From assembly GCA_963778075.1 (NCBI GenBank), contig CAVZTJ010000005.1:62001-126000 (forward strand): a stretch of 64,000 nt of DNA, written 5' to 3'. This DNA is from JASHPR01 sp963778075. GTDB lineage: Bacteria; Actinomycetota; Actinomycetes; Streptosporangiales; Streptosporangiaceae. The translations under genes were made by a program, and so were the position numbers. Positions 8,784-16,258 of this stretch are shown here, one piece after another. The notes beneath the pieces were generated by a model that saw only the letters and a program-made list of their open reading frames with translations, did no database searches and had not been told where the DNA came from. Numbering within the stretch: position 1 is the stretch's first letter; the number at the start of each line of letters is the position of its first letter.

Positions 8784-8958
8784 TACGGGGACGCGTCAGC
8801 TTAATGAGAGGTTGACGTGGATTTAATAAATTTTAGCGCTATGGTGGCGTAAAGCGAAAACCGTATTTACCTACAGGAATTATCAGTAATAAGCAGATAC
8901 CGATGACCGCAGGCCGGATGCCTGCCGAATAGCGCAACTCTCTCTCATGGCGGGCGAG
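8784..8958 (-). promoter_or_regulatory. AT-rich promoter region of the sugar transferase
   Basis: This 175-bp gap between the menG-like stop and the sugar transferase start contains the most AT-rich stretch of the window (about 8815-8900, with runs such as TTTAATAAATTTTAG). That contrast in a very GC-rich background suggests a promoter firing leftward. I could not assign -35 and -10 boxes with confidence. Confidence 0.4.
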
Positions 8959-9684
8959 TTACGACTCTGACTGCGCGTCAGTGCTGAGACCTGGCCGCCG
9001 CGCCTTGTGCACGGCGACCACGCCCATGGTCAGGTTTCGCCAGCCCACCCCGCGCCACCCGGCGGCGGCTATCCGCCGGGCGAGCTCGGCCTGGGCGGGC
9101 CACTGCGCGATCGACTCCGCCAGATAGCTGTACGCCTCGCCGCTGCCGGACACCCGGCGGGCGATCATCGGCAGAGCCGCGGCCAGGTACCTGGAGTAGA
9201 CCGCGTCGAGCCTGCGCGCCGGCAGGTGGCTGAACTCGCACACCACCAGCCGGCCACCAGGCCGGGTCACCCGGAACATCTCGTTCAGGGCGGCGTCCGG
9301 ATCAACGACATTGCGGAGCCCGAACGAGATCGTGACCGCGTCGAAGGAGAGATCCTGGAACGGTAGGTCGAGCGCATCCCCGGCCACGAACCGGACCCTG
9401 GCCGCGGGCTTGGCGGCACCGGCCCGCAGCATGCCGAGGGAGAAGTCGCAGGCCACGCACTGCGCCCCGGCGCTGGTGAACGCGCGCGACGAGGTGCCGG
9501 TGCCGGCGGCGATGTCGAGCACCCGCTCGCCGGGCCCGGCGCCGACCGCCGCGGCCACGATCCGCCGCCAGCGCCGGTCCTGGCCGGCCGACAGCACATC
9601 GTTCAGCAGGTCATAGCGATCGGCGAGGCCGTCGAACATGGCGGCGACGTCGCCGGGCTTCTTGTCCAGCTGGGCGCGGGTCAC
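8959..9684 (-). CDS. menG: demethylmenaquinone methyltransferase-like (MenG/UbiE)
   Basis: A 241-residue class I SAM methyltransferase of the UbiE/MenG family. The N-terminus VAAMFDGLADRYDLLNDVLS, the SAM motif VLDIAAGTGTSS, DALDLPFQDLSFDAV, SFGLRNVVD and GGRLVVCEFS are the family signatures, and the length is typical. In respiratory quinone synthesis it C-methylates demethylmenaquinone. Here it stands alone between the exopolysaccharide locus and the PKS regulator, with no other menaquinone gene nearby, so a housekeeping role is likeliest but a tailoring role cannot be excluded. The start is GTG at 9684, about 40 bases after the regulator stop, so it may be co-transcribed with it. Confidence 0.8.
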   Translation of the reverse strand: MTRAQLDKKPGDVAAMFDGLADRYDLLNDVLSAGQDRRWRRIVAAAVGAGPGERVLDIAAGTGTSSRAFTSAGAQCVACDFSLGMLRAGAAKPAARVRFVAGDALDLPFQDLSFDAVTISFGLRNVVDPDAALNEMFRVTRPGGRLVVCEFSHLPARRLDAVYSRYLAAALPMIARRVSGSGEAYSYLAESIAQWPAQAELARRIAAAGWRGVGWRNLTMGVVAVHKARRPGLSTDAQSES

Positions 9685-9724
9685 CTGCCCATCATGGCAC
9701 CGGGCGGCGGCTGCCCGGATCCGG

Positions 9725-10018
9725 CTAGGGGATCGGCTGCGCCGGGCAGCCCGGCGGCAGGTCGGTGCGGTGTTTCAGGTTCAGCTTGCTGTACACCCGG
9801 GTGAGATGCTGCTCGACGGTGCTGACGGTGATGAACAGCTTGCTCGCGATCTGGCGATTGCTGTAGCCCTCGCTCGCGAGCGCGGCAACCCGCCGCTCGG
9901 CCTTGCTCAGCCGGGTGTAGAGGTCCGTGCCGCCGGGATCGCCGGCGGCATCCCCGGCGGGATCGCCAGCGCCCGCCCCCGTTCGGCGGCGGCGTCGCCG
10001 AGCAGGGTGACGCCGCAC
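9725..10018 (-). CDS. LAL regulator fragment: LuxR DNA-binding domain
   Basis: The C-terminal about 65 residues are a LuxR helix-turn-helix: LSKAERRVAALASEGYSNRQ, IASKLFITVSTVEQHLTRVY, SKLNLKHRTDLP. The first about 30 codons are out of frame with the original gene. Confidence 0.7.
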   Translation of the reverse strand: MRRHPARRRRRRTGAGAGDPAGDAAGDPGGTDLYTRLSKAERRVAALASEGYSNRQIASKLFITVSTVEQHLTRVYSKLNLKHRTDLPPGCPAQPIP

Positions 10019-10491
10019 AGGGCGGCGGTCCGGTAGGCCTTGCGCCTGATGACCCGCGCCTGCCCGAGCTTGCCCAGGGCGTGATACGCCTGGCCAAGAT
10101 CCATGAGCGCGTACGCAAGCTCCAGCCGGTCGCCGCAGGCCTGCAGCTCCTTCGCCGCCTGCCGCAGCAAGCCGGGCCGCTTCGGCAGGTCACTGCACGC
10201 GGCCAGCGCCTTCAGCGCGATGCCGCGTTCCCTGACGTGCCCGTGGCCCAGCAGCGCGAGCTGCTCGGCAGCGGTCGCGCGGGCCAGTTCACCGCTGCCG
10301 AGCCGCAGGTGGGCCATTGCGGCCTCGGTCCGCCATGGAATCAGCGCGGGCATGTCCATGTCCCACTTGGCCAGCAGGTCCGCGACGGAGCCGAAGTCGC
10401 GCAGGGCCGCGCCGAAGTCCTCCCTGGCGAAGTAGTAGCGCCCCCGGGCCAGCAGGTAGGGCAGGCCGAGCGGGCTGGAGAACAGCTGCAT
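9907..10491 (-). CDS. LAL regulator fragment: TPR-like segment before the HTH
   Basis: Reads LPYLLARGRYYFAREDFGAA, then ELQACGDRLELAYALMDLGQ, typical of the repeats just before the LuxR domain. The final stretch after about 9980 is out of frame. Confidence 0.6.
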   Translation of the reverse strand: MQLFSSPLGLPYLLARGRYYFAREDFGAALRDFGSVADLLAKWDMDMPALIPWRTEAAMAHLRLGSGELARATAAEQLALLGHGHVRERGIALKALAACSDLPKRPGLLRQAAKELQACGDRLELAYALMDLGQAYHALGKLGQARVIRRKAYRTAALCGVTLLGDAAAERGRALAIPPGMPPAIPAARTSTPG

Positions 10492-11371
10492 CAGGCACCG
10501 GGGTGCACAGATGGCCGAGTGCCTCCTTGTATTTGCCCATCGCGGTCGCGACCTGCACGAGAACGCTGAGCGGGATCCCGACCGCGATACCCCAGCCCCG
10601 CGCGGTGATCAGCGTCAGGGCGGTGCGGGCATGATCCTCGGCCGCGACGAGCCTGCCCTGCCGGTATGCGACCACCGCCCGCAGGCCGGTGAACACGGCG
10701 TGCCAGGTGGTCGCCCCCTGCGCGGCGGCATCCCGCTGCAGGGAATCACACCACCGATCGGCGGCGCCGGTCCGCTCGCTGCAGGCGAGGCTGGCCACCA
10801 GCGAGGCGAGCAGGACGAACGTCCGGTGCTCCAGGCTGGTCGCCTGCAGCAGGTGCTCGACGGCCGTGGGCGTCTCCTCCGCGCCGCGGGCCAGCCCGGT
10901 GACCAGCTGCGCAGCCTGCCACGTCGGCATGACCATCATCGACGTGGGCTGAGCATCGTCGCCAGGCACATCGGCCGGCTGGTTGGCGCCGACGGAGGGA
11001 AAGAGGTAGCACAGCCAGCTCCGCAGGGCGGCCAGCTGGGCGCGGCTCGCCTGGTCGAGTGCGCCGCCCGACGCGCCGATAACCCGAAGGGCGTCACGCG
11101 CCTCGGCGGCGCGGCCAAACCACAGCAGCTGGCTCGCCGAGGCCAGCGCGTGGTATCCGGTGAGCTCACCGGACCGGATGGCCGTGATCAGGTCGGCGCT
11201 GTGACGTATCGCCAGAGCTGGATTGAGCCGCCACTCGGCCTGCGACAGTATGGCCTGGGTCACCGCCCGCTGCGGTCCGGTGGCGCTGATCCGGTGCGCC
11301 AGCCGAAGGCAATCCAGGGCATGGCCCGGCTTTCCGCCGGCGAGCGCCTGCTCGGCCGCGTCGGTGAGCAC
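10289..11371 (-). CDS. LAL regulator fragment: helical middle
   Basis: Helix-rich, TPR-like sequence (AAEQALAGGKPGHALDCLRL, QASRAQLAALRSWLCYLFP, DHARTALTLITARGWG). It stays in frame from about 11400 down to about 10510 and continues out of frame to 10289. Confidence 0.6.
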   Translation of the reverse strand: MLTDAAEQALAGGKPGHALDCLRLAHRISATGPQRAVTQAILSQAEWRLNPALAIRHSADLITAIRSGELTGYHALASASQLLWFGRAAEARDALRVIGASGGALDQASRAQLAALRSWLCYLFPSVGANQPADVPGDDAQPTSMMVMPTWQAAQLVTGLARGAEETPTAVEHLLQATSLEHRTFVLLASLVASLACSERTGAADRWCDSLQRDAAAQGATTWHAVFTGLRAVVAYRQGRLVAAEDHARTALTLITARGWGIAVGIPLSVLVQVATAMGKYKEALGHLCTPVPDAAVLQPARPALPAGPGALLLRQGGLRRGPARLRLRRGPAGQVGHGHARADSMADRGRNGPPAARQR

Positions 11372-11910
11372 CGGGACAACCCAGGCACCCTGCTGGGCCC
11401 GTCGGCCCCTTCGGCCGCGAGCAGGTGCCGGGCCACCACGGGAGCCGGGGCGCCGTCGATATGCAGGATGTCCGCGGCGCGCGCGTGCATGACCGCCTGC
11501 TCCTCGGGCGCGAGCCCGTCCAGTACCGCGACCGCAAGCTTCGGGTGCCGGAAGCGGCCGCCCGCGATCGACCCGGTCTCATGCAGCGCGGCCATGGCCT
11601 TGACCGCCGACTCACTGTCCAGGCCGACCAGGCGCCCGGCCGCCGCGGGCGGCACGGCCTCGTCCATGATGGCCAGGGCGCGGGCCATGCTGAGCATGGA
11701 GAAGTCGCACCTGTGCAGGATGCCCAGCAGCGCCTGGCTGGTTCCGGGGCCCACGGTGAGCTGCAGCGCCGCCTGGGCCTTCACCCCCATCCGGTAGTCG
11801 TCGATGAGGCCGTGTACCAGCGCCGGGTTGCCGCCGCTGATGCGGTAGCAGTCCCCGGCGAGCGTGCTCGGCCGCGCAGGGGCCCAGGGACTCGGCGAGC
11901 ATTTCGGCAA
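11260..11910 (-). CDS. LAL regulator fragment: post-ATPase segment
   Basis: The coding part (about 11885-11400) begins AGDCYRISGGNPALVHGLI, the sensor-like motif that follows the ATPase core in LAL proteins, and ends DILHIDGAPAPVVARHLLAA. Both ends run out of frame. Confidence 0.6.
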   Translation of the reverse strand: MPKCSPSPWAPARPSTLAGDCYRISGGNPALVHGLIDDYRMGVKAQAALQLTVGPGTSQALLGILHRCDFSMLSMARALAIMDEAVPPAAAGRLVGLDSESAVKAMAALHETGSIAGGRFRHPKLAVAVLDGLAPEEQAVMHARAADILHIDGAPAPVVARHLLAAEGADGPSRVPGLSRCSPTRPSRRSPAESRAMPWIAFGWRTGSAPPDRSGR

Positions 11911-12587
11911 CGCCGGTCTCGGACAGCAGGCCGAGCCGCATATGGCGGGTCTGCGGCGGGGGCGGCAGATCGGCGATGAAGAGCCGGGTCGAACGGCTGC
12001 GGCCCGCTGGCGGCGCTGATGAGAACCATGGCGTGCGCCCGGCGGAGCCTGCGGATGACGGAGGAGAGGCAGTGCAGCGAGGCCTGGTCGGCGTGCTGGG
12101 CGTCGTCGACCACGATCAGCAGCGGGCGGTCCGCGGCCTCGGCGAGGTCAAGCAGGAGCATGCCGAGGCTGGACGCGATCTGCGCCGGAACCTGGTCCGG
12201 GACCTCTGGCCCGGCGAAGCTGGCCTGCTCGGCGATGGACGCGTCCGCAAGCAGCCGTTCCGCCTGCTCGCGAGCTGGCGCAGGCAGGTCGGCGCTGAGA
12301 AAAAGCTGGCCCACCACGCCGAGCGGCAGGGCGCGCTCAACCCGGGAGCCGACCGCGCCACAATAGATGGCGCCTGCTGCGATCGCCTTTTCCGTAAAGG
12401 TGTTCGCCAGCCCGGACTTGCCGGTTCCTGCCCCGCCGGTGAGTATCGCCACCCGTTCCTGACCCTGGCGGCATTCCTCGAATAGGCCCCAGAGACGGCT
12501 CAGTACCTCCCCTTGTTCCACCGGCACCGCCCGTGCCCTTCCCCGCGGATACAGCCAGTCATAGGATGTGACTACTGGAGTTGCCAC
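11781..12587 (-). CDS. LAL regulator fragment: P-loop ATPase domain
   Basis: Contains Walker A GGAGTGKSGL and Walker B LLIVVDDAQHAD, with SSVIRRLRRAHAMVLISA after it. The frame is coding down to about 11990 and then runs out of frame to 11781. Confidence 0.65.
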   Translation of the reverse strand: MATPVVTSYDWLYPRGRARAVPVEQGEVLSRLWGLFEECRQGQERVAILTGGAGTGKSGLANTFTEKAIAAGAIYCGAVGSRVERALPLGVVGQLFLSADLPAPAREQAERLLADASIAEQASFAGPEVPDQVPAQIASSLGMLLLDLAEAADRPLLIVVDDAQHADQASLHCLSSVIRRLRRAHAMVLISAASGPQPFDPALHRRSAAPAADPPYAARPAVRDRRCRNARRVPGPLRGRARSPGTATASAAATRRWYTASSTTTGWG

Positions 12588-12846
12588 TGCTGGGACACAC
12601 CGATTCTGATAATGCCATATATCTGGCCAAACTTTAGAAACGTTTAGACGCTTGTGATGAGAGGATCGCGCTGCCGTGGCCGCCCGGCCCGGGGACGCGG
12701 AGCCAGCGCCGCGATCGCGCCCTGCCCTGGCGCGAATCTGCCACCGATCCCCGAAACAGGCAAATGGCGTAGTGGCCCATAGGATCATTAGATGACATTT
12801 GCCACTTAGTTACGTCTAATGCCGCACTTGGTGTCTAATAACGTCC
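12588..12846. promoter_or_regulatory. divergent control region with repeated GTCTAAT motifs
   Basis: This gap between the LAL regulator and the methyltransferase operon is locally AT-rich. It carries GTCTAAT at 12814-12820 and again at 12833-12839 (19 bp apart, same face of the helix). Inverted relatives are TTAGAC at 12644-12649 and ATTAGAT at 12787-12793. The last copy ends 7 bases before the GTG at 12847, where the ribosome-binding site would normally be. These are candidate operator sites for the LAL protein; this is inference. Confidence 0.45.
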
Positions 12847-13686
12847 GTGACTGACGCGCAACGGGTCCGGCTGACCGCCATTGAGGAGACGCTGTTCATC
12901 CCGCTCATCGCACGGGCGCAGGAGACCGCCAAGAAACGGCCGCTGCTGCGCGATCCGAAGGCCGCGGAGATGGTGGCGTCCATCGACTTCGACGGCACCA
13001 AGTATGGCAAGCTCGGCGGCCGGTCCGCCATTGTGCCGCGCACCGCCGTGCTCGACTTCTGGGTGCGCAGGTTCCTGGCAGACTCCCCGGCGGGGACCGT
13101 CGTGGACGTCGCCACCGGCCTGAACACCCGGTTCGAGCGGCTCGACAACGGTGCGGTCCACTGGGCCGACATGGACCTGCCGGAAACGATCGAGCTGAGG
13201 CAGCGTTTCTTCGCCGACACCGACCGCCGCCGCATGGTCGCCAGCTCGGTCACGGACGAGGCATGGCTGCCGGCCGTACGGGAGACTCCCGGGCCCTACT
13301 TCTTCGTCATCGAGGGACTGCTCGTCTATCTGGCGGACGACGAGGCCGAGCGGGCACTGACCCTGATCGCAGACCAGTTCCCCGGCGCGTTTGTCGCGAT
13401 GGACACCTACCCACGGCGGACGATCGACTGGCTGCGCCGGATGACCGCGAAGCGGGACGTCCCGGCGCTGGCCCGCTGGGCCGTTGACGATCCCCGCTCG
13501 CTAGAGCGGCTTGGCCTGCGGGTCCTGGAGTCGGCGACCGTGACCAGGCCGCCCCGCGCGCTGCTCGCCCAGTGGCCCATCGAGTACCGGATCGTCCTCC
13601 CGGCGTTTGATCCGATCGCCAGGAGGGTGCTGCCGCTGCTCGGCAAGACGTTCGACATGACTCTTTTCTGCGCCACGCCGAAATGA
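12847..13686 (+). CDS. SAM-dependent O-methyltransferase, TcmP/leucine carboxyl methyltransferase family
   Basis: A 279-residue protein of the PPM/LCMT-type methyltransferases. TVVDVATGLNTRFERLDNG is the SAM-binding motif, followed by the family's WADMDLPETIELRQRFF. YFFVIEGLLVYLADDEAERA follows the second strand. Polyketide clusters use this family (for example TcmP) to O-methylate acids or hydroxyls, so a post-PKS methylation is plausible; menaquinone or primary roles are not suggested by context. It is the first gene of the plus-strand operon, 210 bp before the FkbK-like gene. The start is GTG at 12847 with no clear ribosome-binding site, so the mRNA may be leaderless or nearly so. The 13687-13896 spacer holds no gene I recognise. 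Confidence 0.75.
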   Translation: MTDAQRVRLTAIEETLFIPLIARAQETAKKRPLLRDPKAAEMVASIDFDGTKYGKLGGRSAIVPRTAVLDFWVRRFLADSPAGTVVDVATGLNTRFERLDNGAVHWADMDLPETIELRQRFFADTDRRRMVASSVTDEAWLPAVRETPGPYFFVIEGLLVYLADDEAERALTLIADQFPGAFVAMDTYPRRTIDWLRRMTAKRDVPALARWAVDDPRSLERLGLRVLESATVTRPPRALLAQWPIEYRIVLPAFDPIARRVLPLLGKTFDMTLFCATPK

Positions 13687-13896
13687 CCTGCGGCCGGGCA
13701 GGCGCCGCCAGCCGCCGCGCCGTCCGCCCGGGTAGGGGTACCGCACGCCATAACAGGGGTTGGCCGGACGCATGCTGGGGTCCGGGGCCCGCCCCGCCTC
13801 CCGGCGTGCCCGGTAACGTGCCGTTTGGATGTGTTTCGTATTGCTCGGCCGTCCACGAGCAGGAAGCCGTGCTGCCGTTCTCGACCGGGAGGTTAA

Positions 13897-14763
13897 GTGG
13901 CGGCTGACCAGACGGATCACCGTCTCGCGATCCTTGGCGGCGGCGTCATGGGCACCGGGATCACGACGCTGGCCGTGGGCCACGGGATACCGGTCGTGCT
14001 GGTGGATGTCAGCGAAGAGGTACTGAACCGGACGCGGGCGAACGTGGGGCTCCAGTTGCGGCACGCCACCCTGATGGGCGCGCTGCCCGCCGACCGTCCC
14101 AGTGGCGAGCTGATCACCAGCACGTCCGTTCGGGATGCCGGGGACGTGAGCGCGGTCATCGAGGCGGTGACCGAGTCGCCGGAGCTGAAGGCCAAGGTCC
14201 TGGCCGAGGTGTCGGCAGCGGTCCGGCCGGGCACGCCGATCATCTCCAACACCTCGGGCATCCCGATCGATGAGATGGCCGCGTGGGTGACCCGCGGCGA
14301 CGAGCTCATCGGCACGCACTTCATGAACCCGCCGTACCTGATCAAGATGGTTGAGGTGATCCGCGGATCCCGCACCGGCGATGGCGTCATGGCGGCGGTC
14401 ACCCGCCTGCTGGCCGCGCTCGGACGGCGGGCGATCGTGGTACACGACGCTCCGGGCTTTGTGACCAGCAGGCTGCTGCATCCGATGATCAACAGGGCGG
14501 CCCAGGTGGTGTCCGACGGCACGGCCACGGTGGAGGACGTCGACGCGCTCATGGAGGGCTGCCTGGGCCACCCGACCGGCCCGCTGCGCACCGCAGACCT
14601 CATCGGGCTCGACAACCTGGCCGACTCGCTCCAGGTGCTGTACGAGCGGACCGGGGACGAGAGCTGCCGTCCGTGCGACCTGCTGGTCGCCAAGGTGCGG
14701 GAGGGCAGCCTGGGCCGGAAAACCGGCCGGGGCTTCTACAGCTACGGAAAGACGCCATCATGA
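13897..14763 (+). CDS. fkbK: FkbK-like 3-hydroxyacyl-CoA dehydrogenase family (hydroxymalonyl-ACP pathway)
   Basis: A 288-residue protein of the 3-hydroxybutyryl-CoA dehydrogenase family. The NAD motif is LAILGGGVMGTG, followed by GHGIPVVLVDVSEE. The C-terminal half has ISNTSGIPIDEMAAWV, GTHFMNPPYLIKMVEVI and HDAPGFVTSRLLHP, all family hallmarks. In methoxymalonyl-ACP clusters FkbK-type enzymes oxidise the C3 hydroxyl of glyceryl-ACP to the aldehyde. The start is GTG at 13897, backed by GGGAGG a few bases upstream. The stop is followed 21 bases later by the carrier-protein gene, so translation is probably coupled. Order K-J-I-H matches other loci of this pathway. Confidence 0.85.
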   Translation: MAADQTDHRLAILGGGVMGTGITTLAVGHGIPVVLVDVSEEVLNRTRANVGLQLRHATLMGALPADRPSGELITSTSVRDAGDVSAVIEAVTESPELKAKVLAEVSAAVRPGTPIISNTSGIPIDEMAAWVTRGDELIGTHFMNPPYLIKMVEVIRGSRTGDGVMAAVTRLLAALGRRAIVVHDAPGFVTSRLLHPMINRAAQVVSDGTATVEDVDALMEGCLGHPTGPLRTADLIGLDNLADSLQVLYERTGDESCRPCDLLVAKVREGSLGRKTGRGFYSYGKTPS

Positions 14764-14784
14764 CCGTGCATCAGACGCCAGGAA

Positions 14785-15045
14785 ATGCGCGCGGCCGACG
14801 CCGGTGAGATCCAGAACGCCGTGCTGCAGTTCCTCAAGGAGAAGACGCTGGCGACCCCGGCGACGGACCAGGACCTCTTCTCGTCCGGCGTGGTTTCCTC
14901 GATGTTCGCCATGGAGCTGGTCGTCTTTCTCGAGCAGTCCTACCAGGTGACGATCGTCGGCGGCGACCTGAAGATCGACAACTTCCGCACGGTCGACGCA
15001 ATGACCGATCTGGTGCTCCGGCTCCGGGACACCCCGGACACCTGA
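14785..15045 (+). CDS. fkbJ: FkbJ-like acyl carrier protein for glyceryl/methoxymalonyl
   Basis: An 86-residue stand-alone acyl carrier protein. The likely phosphopantetheine Ser lies in SGVVSSMFAMELVVFLE; the residue before it is Ser rather than the usual Asp of DSL, as is often so in glyceryl-carrier proteins of this type. It carries the three-carbon unit from the FkbH-like enzyme through oxidation and O-methylation and delivers it to a PKS acyltransferase. The ATG at 14785 is the only possible start in frame after the TGA at 14761. AGGAA lies immediately before it. The FkbI-like gene begins four bases after its stop. Confidence 0.85.
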   Translation: MRAADAGEIQNAVLQFLKEKTLATPATDQDLFSSGVVSSMFAMELVVFLEQSYQVTIVGGDLKIDNFRTVDAMTDLVLRLRDTPDT

Positions 15046-15049
15046 GCCG

Positions 15050-16159
15050 ATGTCCGAGCCACTCGCCAGCGAGCGGGCCATCGTCGGCAAGCTGGTCGGG
15101 GACAACGCCGAGTCGCGGGATCTGGCCGGGGAACTGCCCGTCAGCATGCTGCGCGAGCTCGGCGCCCGGAAGGTGCTGTGCGCAGAGGTTCCCGCCAGCT
15201 ACGGCGGGCTCGGCAGCACCAGCCTTCAGGCCGGCGAGTTCACCGCCTACGTGGGCAGCCTGTGCAGTTCGGTGCGGAGCGTCATGTCCTCGCACGGGAT
15301 GGCCGCGTGGGCCGTGCAGCGGCTCGGCGACCCCGCGCAGCGTGGCAGCTACCTCGCCCGCCTGACCAGCGGGAAGCTGGCGGCCGTGGCATTCAGCGAG
15401 CCCGACGCCGGCAGCGACCTGTCGGCGCTGCGAACCGAGATCCGCCCGGACGGGGACACGGTCCTGGTGGACGGGCAGAAGGTTTGGGTCACCGGGGCGC
15501 GGTACGCGGACCTGCTCGTGGTGTTCGGGCGGCACGGCGACGGCGCGGCAGCGGTCGTGGTGCCGGCCTCGGCGCCGGGCGTTCACGTGGATCCGGTTCC
15601 GGCGCCGCTCGGCTGCCGCGCGGCCGGTCATGCGAACGTCCGCCTTGACTCGGTGCGGGTGGCCGCCGACGCCGTGCTCGGCGGGGGCGGCCAGTCGTTG
15701 TCGTTGCTGGTCACGACCGCGCTGGCGTACGGCAGGATCTCGGTCGCGTGGGGTTGCGTGGGCATCTTGCGTGCCTGCCTGAGCGCGGCCGTCCGGCACG
15801 CCAGGGAGCGAAAACAGTTCGGCAAGCCGCTCGCCGAGCACCAGCTCGTCGCCCGGCATCTGGCCGAGTTGCTGGCCGCTGAGCAGGTGTCCACCCGGGT
15901 ATGCGAACACGCCAGCCAGTGCTGGGACTCCGGGTCGCCGGACGCGGTCGTGGCCACCGTGCTCGCCAAGCACGTCAGCGCCGGTCAGGCGGCACGGGGC
16001 GCCGCCGCCGCGGTCCAGGTGCTGGCCTCGGCGGGCGCCCAGGACGGTCACGTGGTGGCGCGTGCTTACCGGGACGCGAAGCTGATGGAGATCATCGAGG
16101 GCAGCAACGAGATCTGCCAGCTCATCCTAGCTCAGCACGCCATGACAAGCTCGGCCTGA
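15050..16159 (+). CDS. fkbI: FkbI-like acyl-CoA dehydrogenase family enzyme
   Basis: A 369-residue flavin acyl-CoA dehydrogenase. The motifs are AVAFSEPDAGSDLSALRTE and VDGQKVWVTGARYADLLVVF for FAD/substrate binding. ARERKQFGKPLAEHQLVARH and the C-terminal DAKLMEIIEGSNEICQLILA complete the fold. In methoxymalonyl-ACP biosynthesis the FkbI-type enzyme takes the aldehyde form of the carrier-bound unit to hydroxymalonyl-ACP. It follows the carrier gene by four bases. Its last codons (AMTSSA, stop) form the first unit of a short tandem repeat that fills the gap to the FkbH-like gene. Confidence 0.85.
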   Translation: MSEPLASERAIVGKLVGDNAESRDLAGELPVSMLRELGARKVLCAEVPASYGGLGSTSLQAGEFTAYVGSLCSSVRSVMSSHGMAAWAVQRLGDPAQRGSYLARLTSGKLAAVAFSEPDAGSDLSALRTEIRPDGDTVLVDGQKVWVTGARYADLLVVFGRHGDGAAAVVVPASAPGVHVDPVPAPLGCRAAGHANVRLDSVRVAADAVLGGGGQSLSLLVTTALAYGRISVAWGCVGILRACLSAAVRHARERKQFGKPLAEHQLVARHLAELLAAEQVSTRVCEHASQCWDSGSPDAVVATVLAKHVSAGQAARGAAAAVQVLASAGAQDGHVVARAYRDAKLMEIIEGSNEICQLILAQHAMTSSA

Positions 16160-16246
16160 CCGGAGTCATGACAACCCTCGGCCTGACCGGAGTCAGGACA
16201 ACCCTCAGCCTCACCGGAGTCATGACAACCTCAGCCTGACCTGAGT
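16141..16246. repeat. four tandem copies of a 26-27 bp unit
   Basis: Units at 16141-16166, 16167-16193, 16194-16220 and 16221-16246 each start CATGACAA (the third CAGGACAA) and end near CCGGAGT or CCTGAGT. The first unit contains the last codons and stop of the FkbI-like gene, and the fourth again reads ATG-ACA-ACC-TCA-GCC-TGA. The array therefore looks like slippage copies of the gene's 3' end. Confidence 0.85.
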
Positions 16247-16248
16247 AT

Positions 16249-16254
16249 GGAGGG
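16249..16254 (+). promoter_or_regulatory. ribosome-binding site deciding the FkbH start
   Basis: GGAGGG lies four bases before the ATG at 16259. An earlier in-frame ATG at 16247 would overlap it and has no ribosome-binding site of its own, so 16259 is preferred. Confidence 0.6.
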
Positions 16255-16258
16255 TTTG

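Larger units (their letters stand above)
9725..12587 (-). pseudogene. LAL-type LuxR family regulator, broken into several frames
   Basis: Taken together this is one large ATP-binding LuxR (LAL) regulator of about 950 residues, the usual size. It has an N-terminal P-loop ATPase, a long helical middle and a C-terminal LuxR DNA-binding domain. Frame changes are needed near 11990, 11885, 11400, 10510 and about 9940-9980; each flanking piece continues the same protein. The GTG at 12587 (VATPVVTSYDWLYPRG) is the likeliest start, since the frame upstream to 12788 looks non-coding. LAL proteins are pathway-specific activators of many macrolide clusters. This one is divergent to the methoxymalonyl operon and probably controls it and the PKS. 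If the lesions are real the cluster has lost its activator. Confidence 0.75.

Noticed and set aside
10511..11797. A 428-codon plus-strand frame over the regulator
   Set aside because: It crosses positions where the minus-strand regulator changes frame but shows no family motif; antisense shadow.
12588..12788. N-terminal extension of the LAL regulator to 12788
   Set aside because: The extra codons are Arg/Ala-rich and cross the AT-rich promoter region; the protein-like sequence starts at about the GTG at 12587.
15901..16239. Possible small gene ending in nonapeptide repeats
   Set aside because: Most of it overlaps the acyl-CoA dehydrogenase gene out of frame. Only the tandem repeat at its end is of interest and is reported as a repeat.
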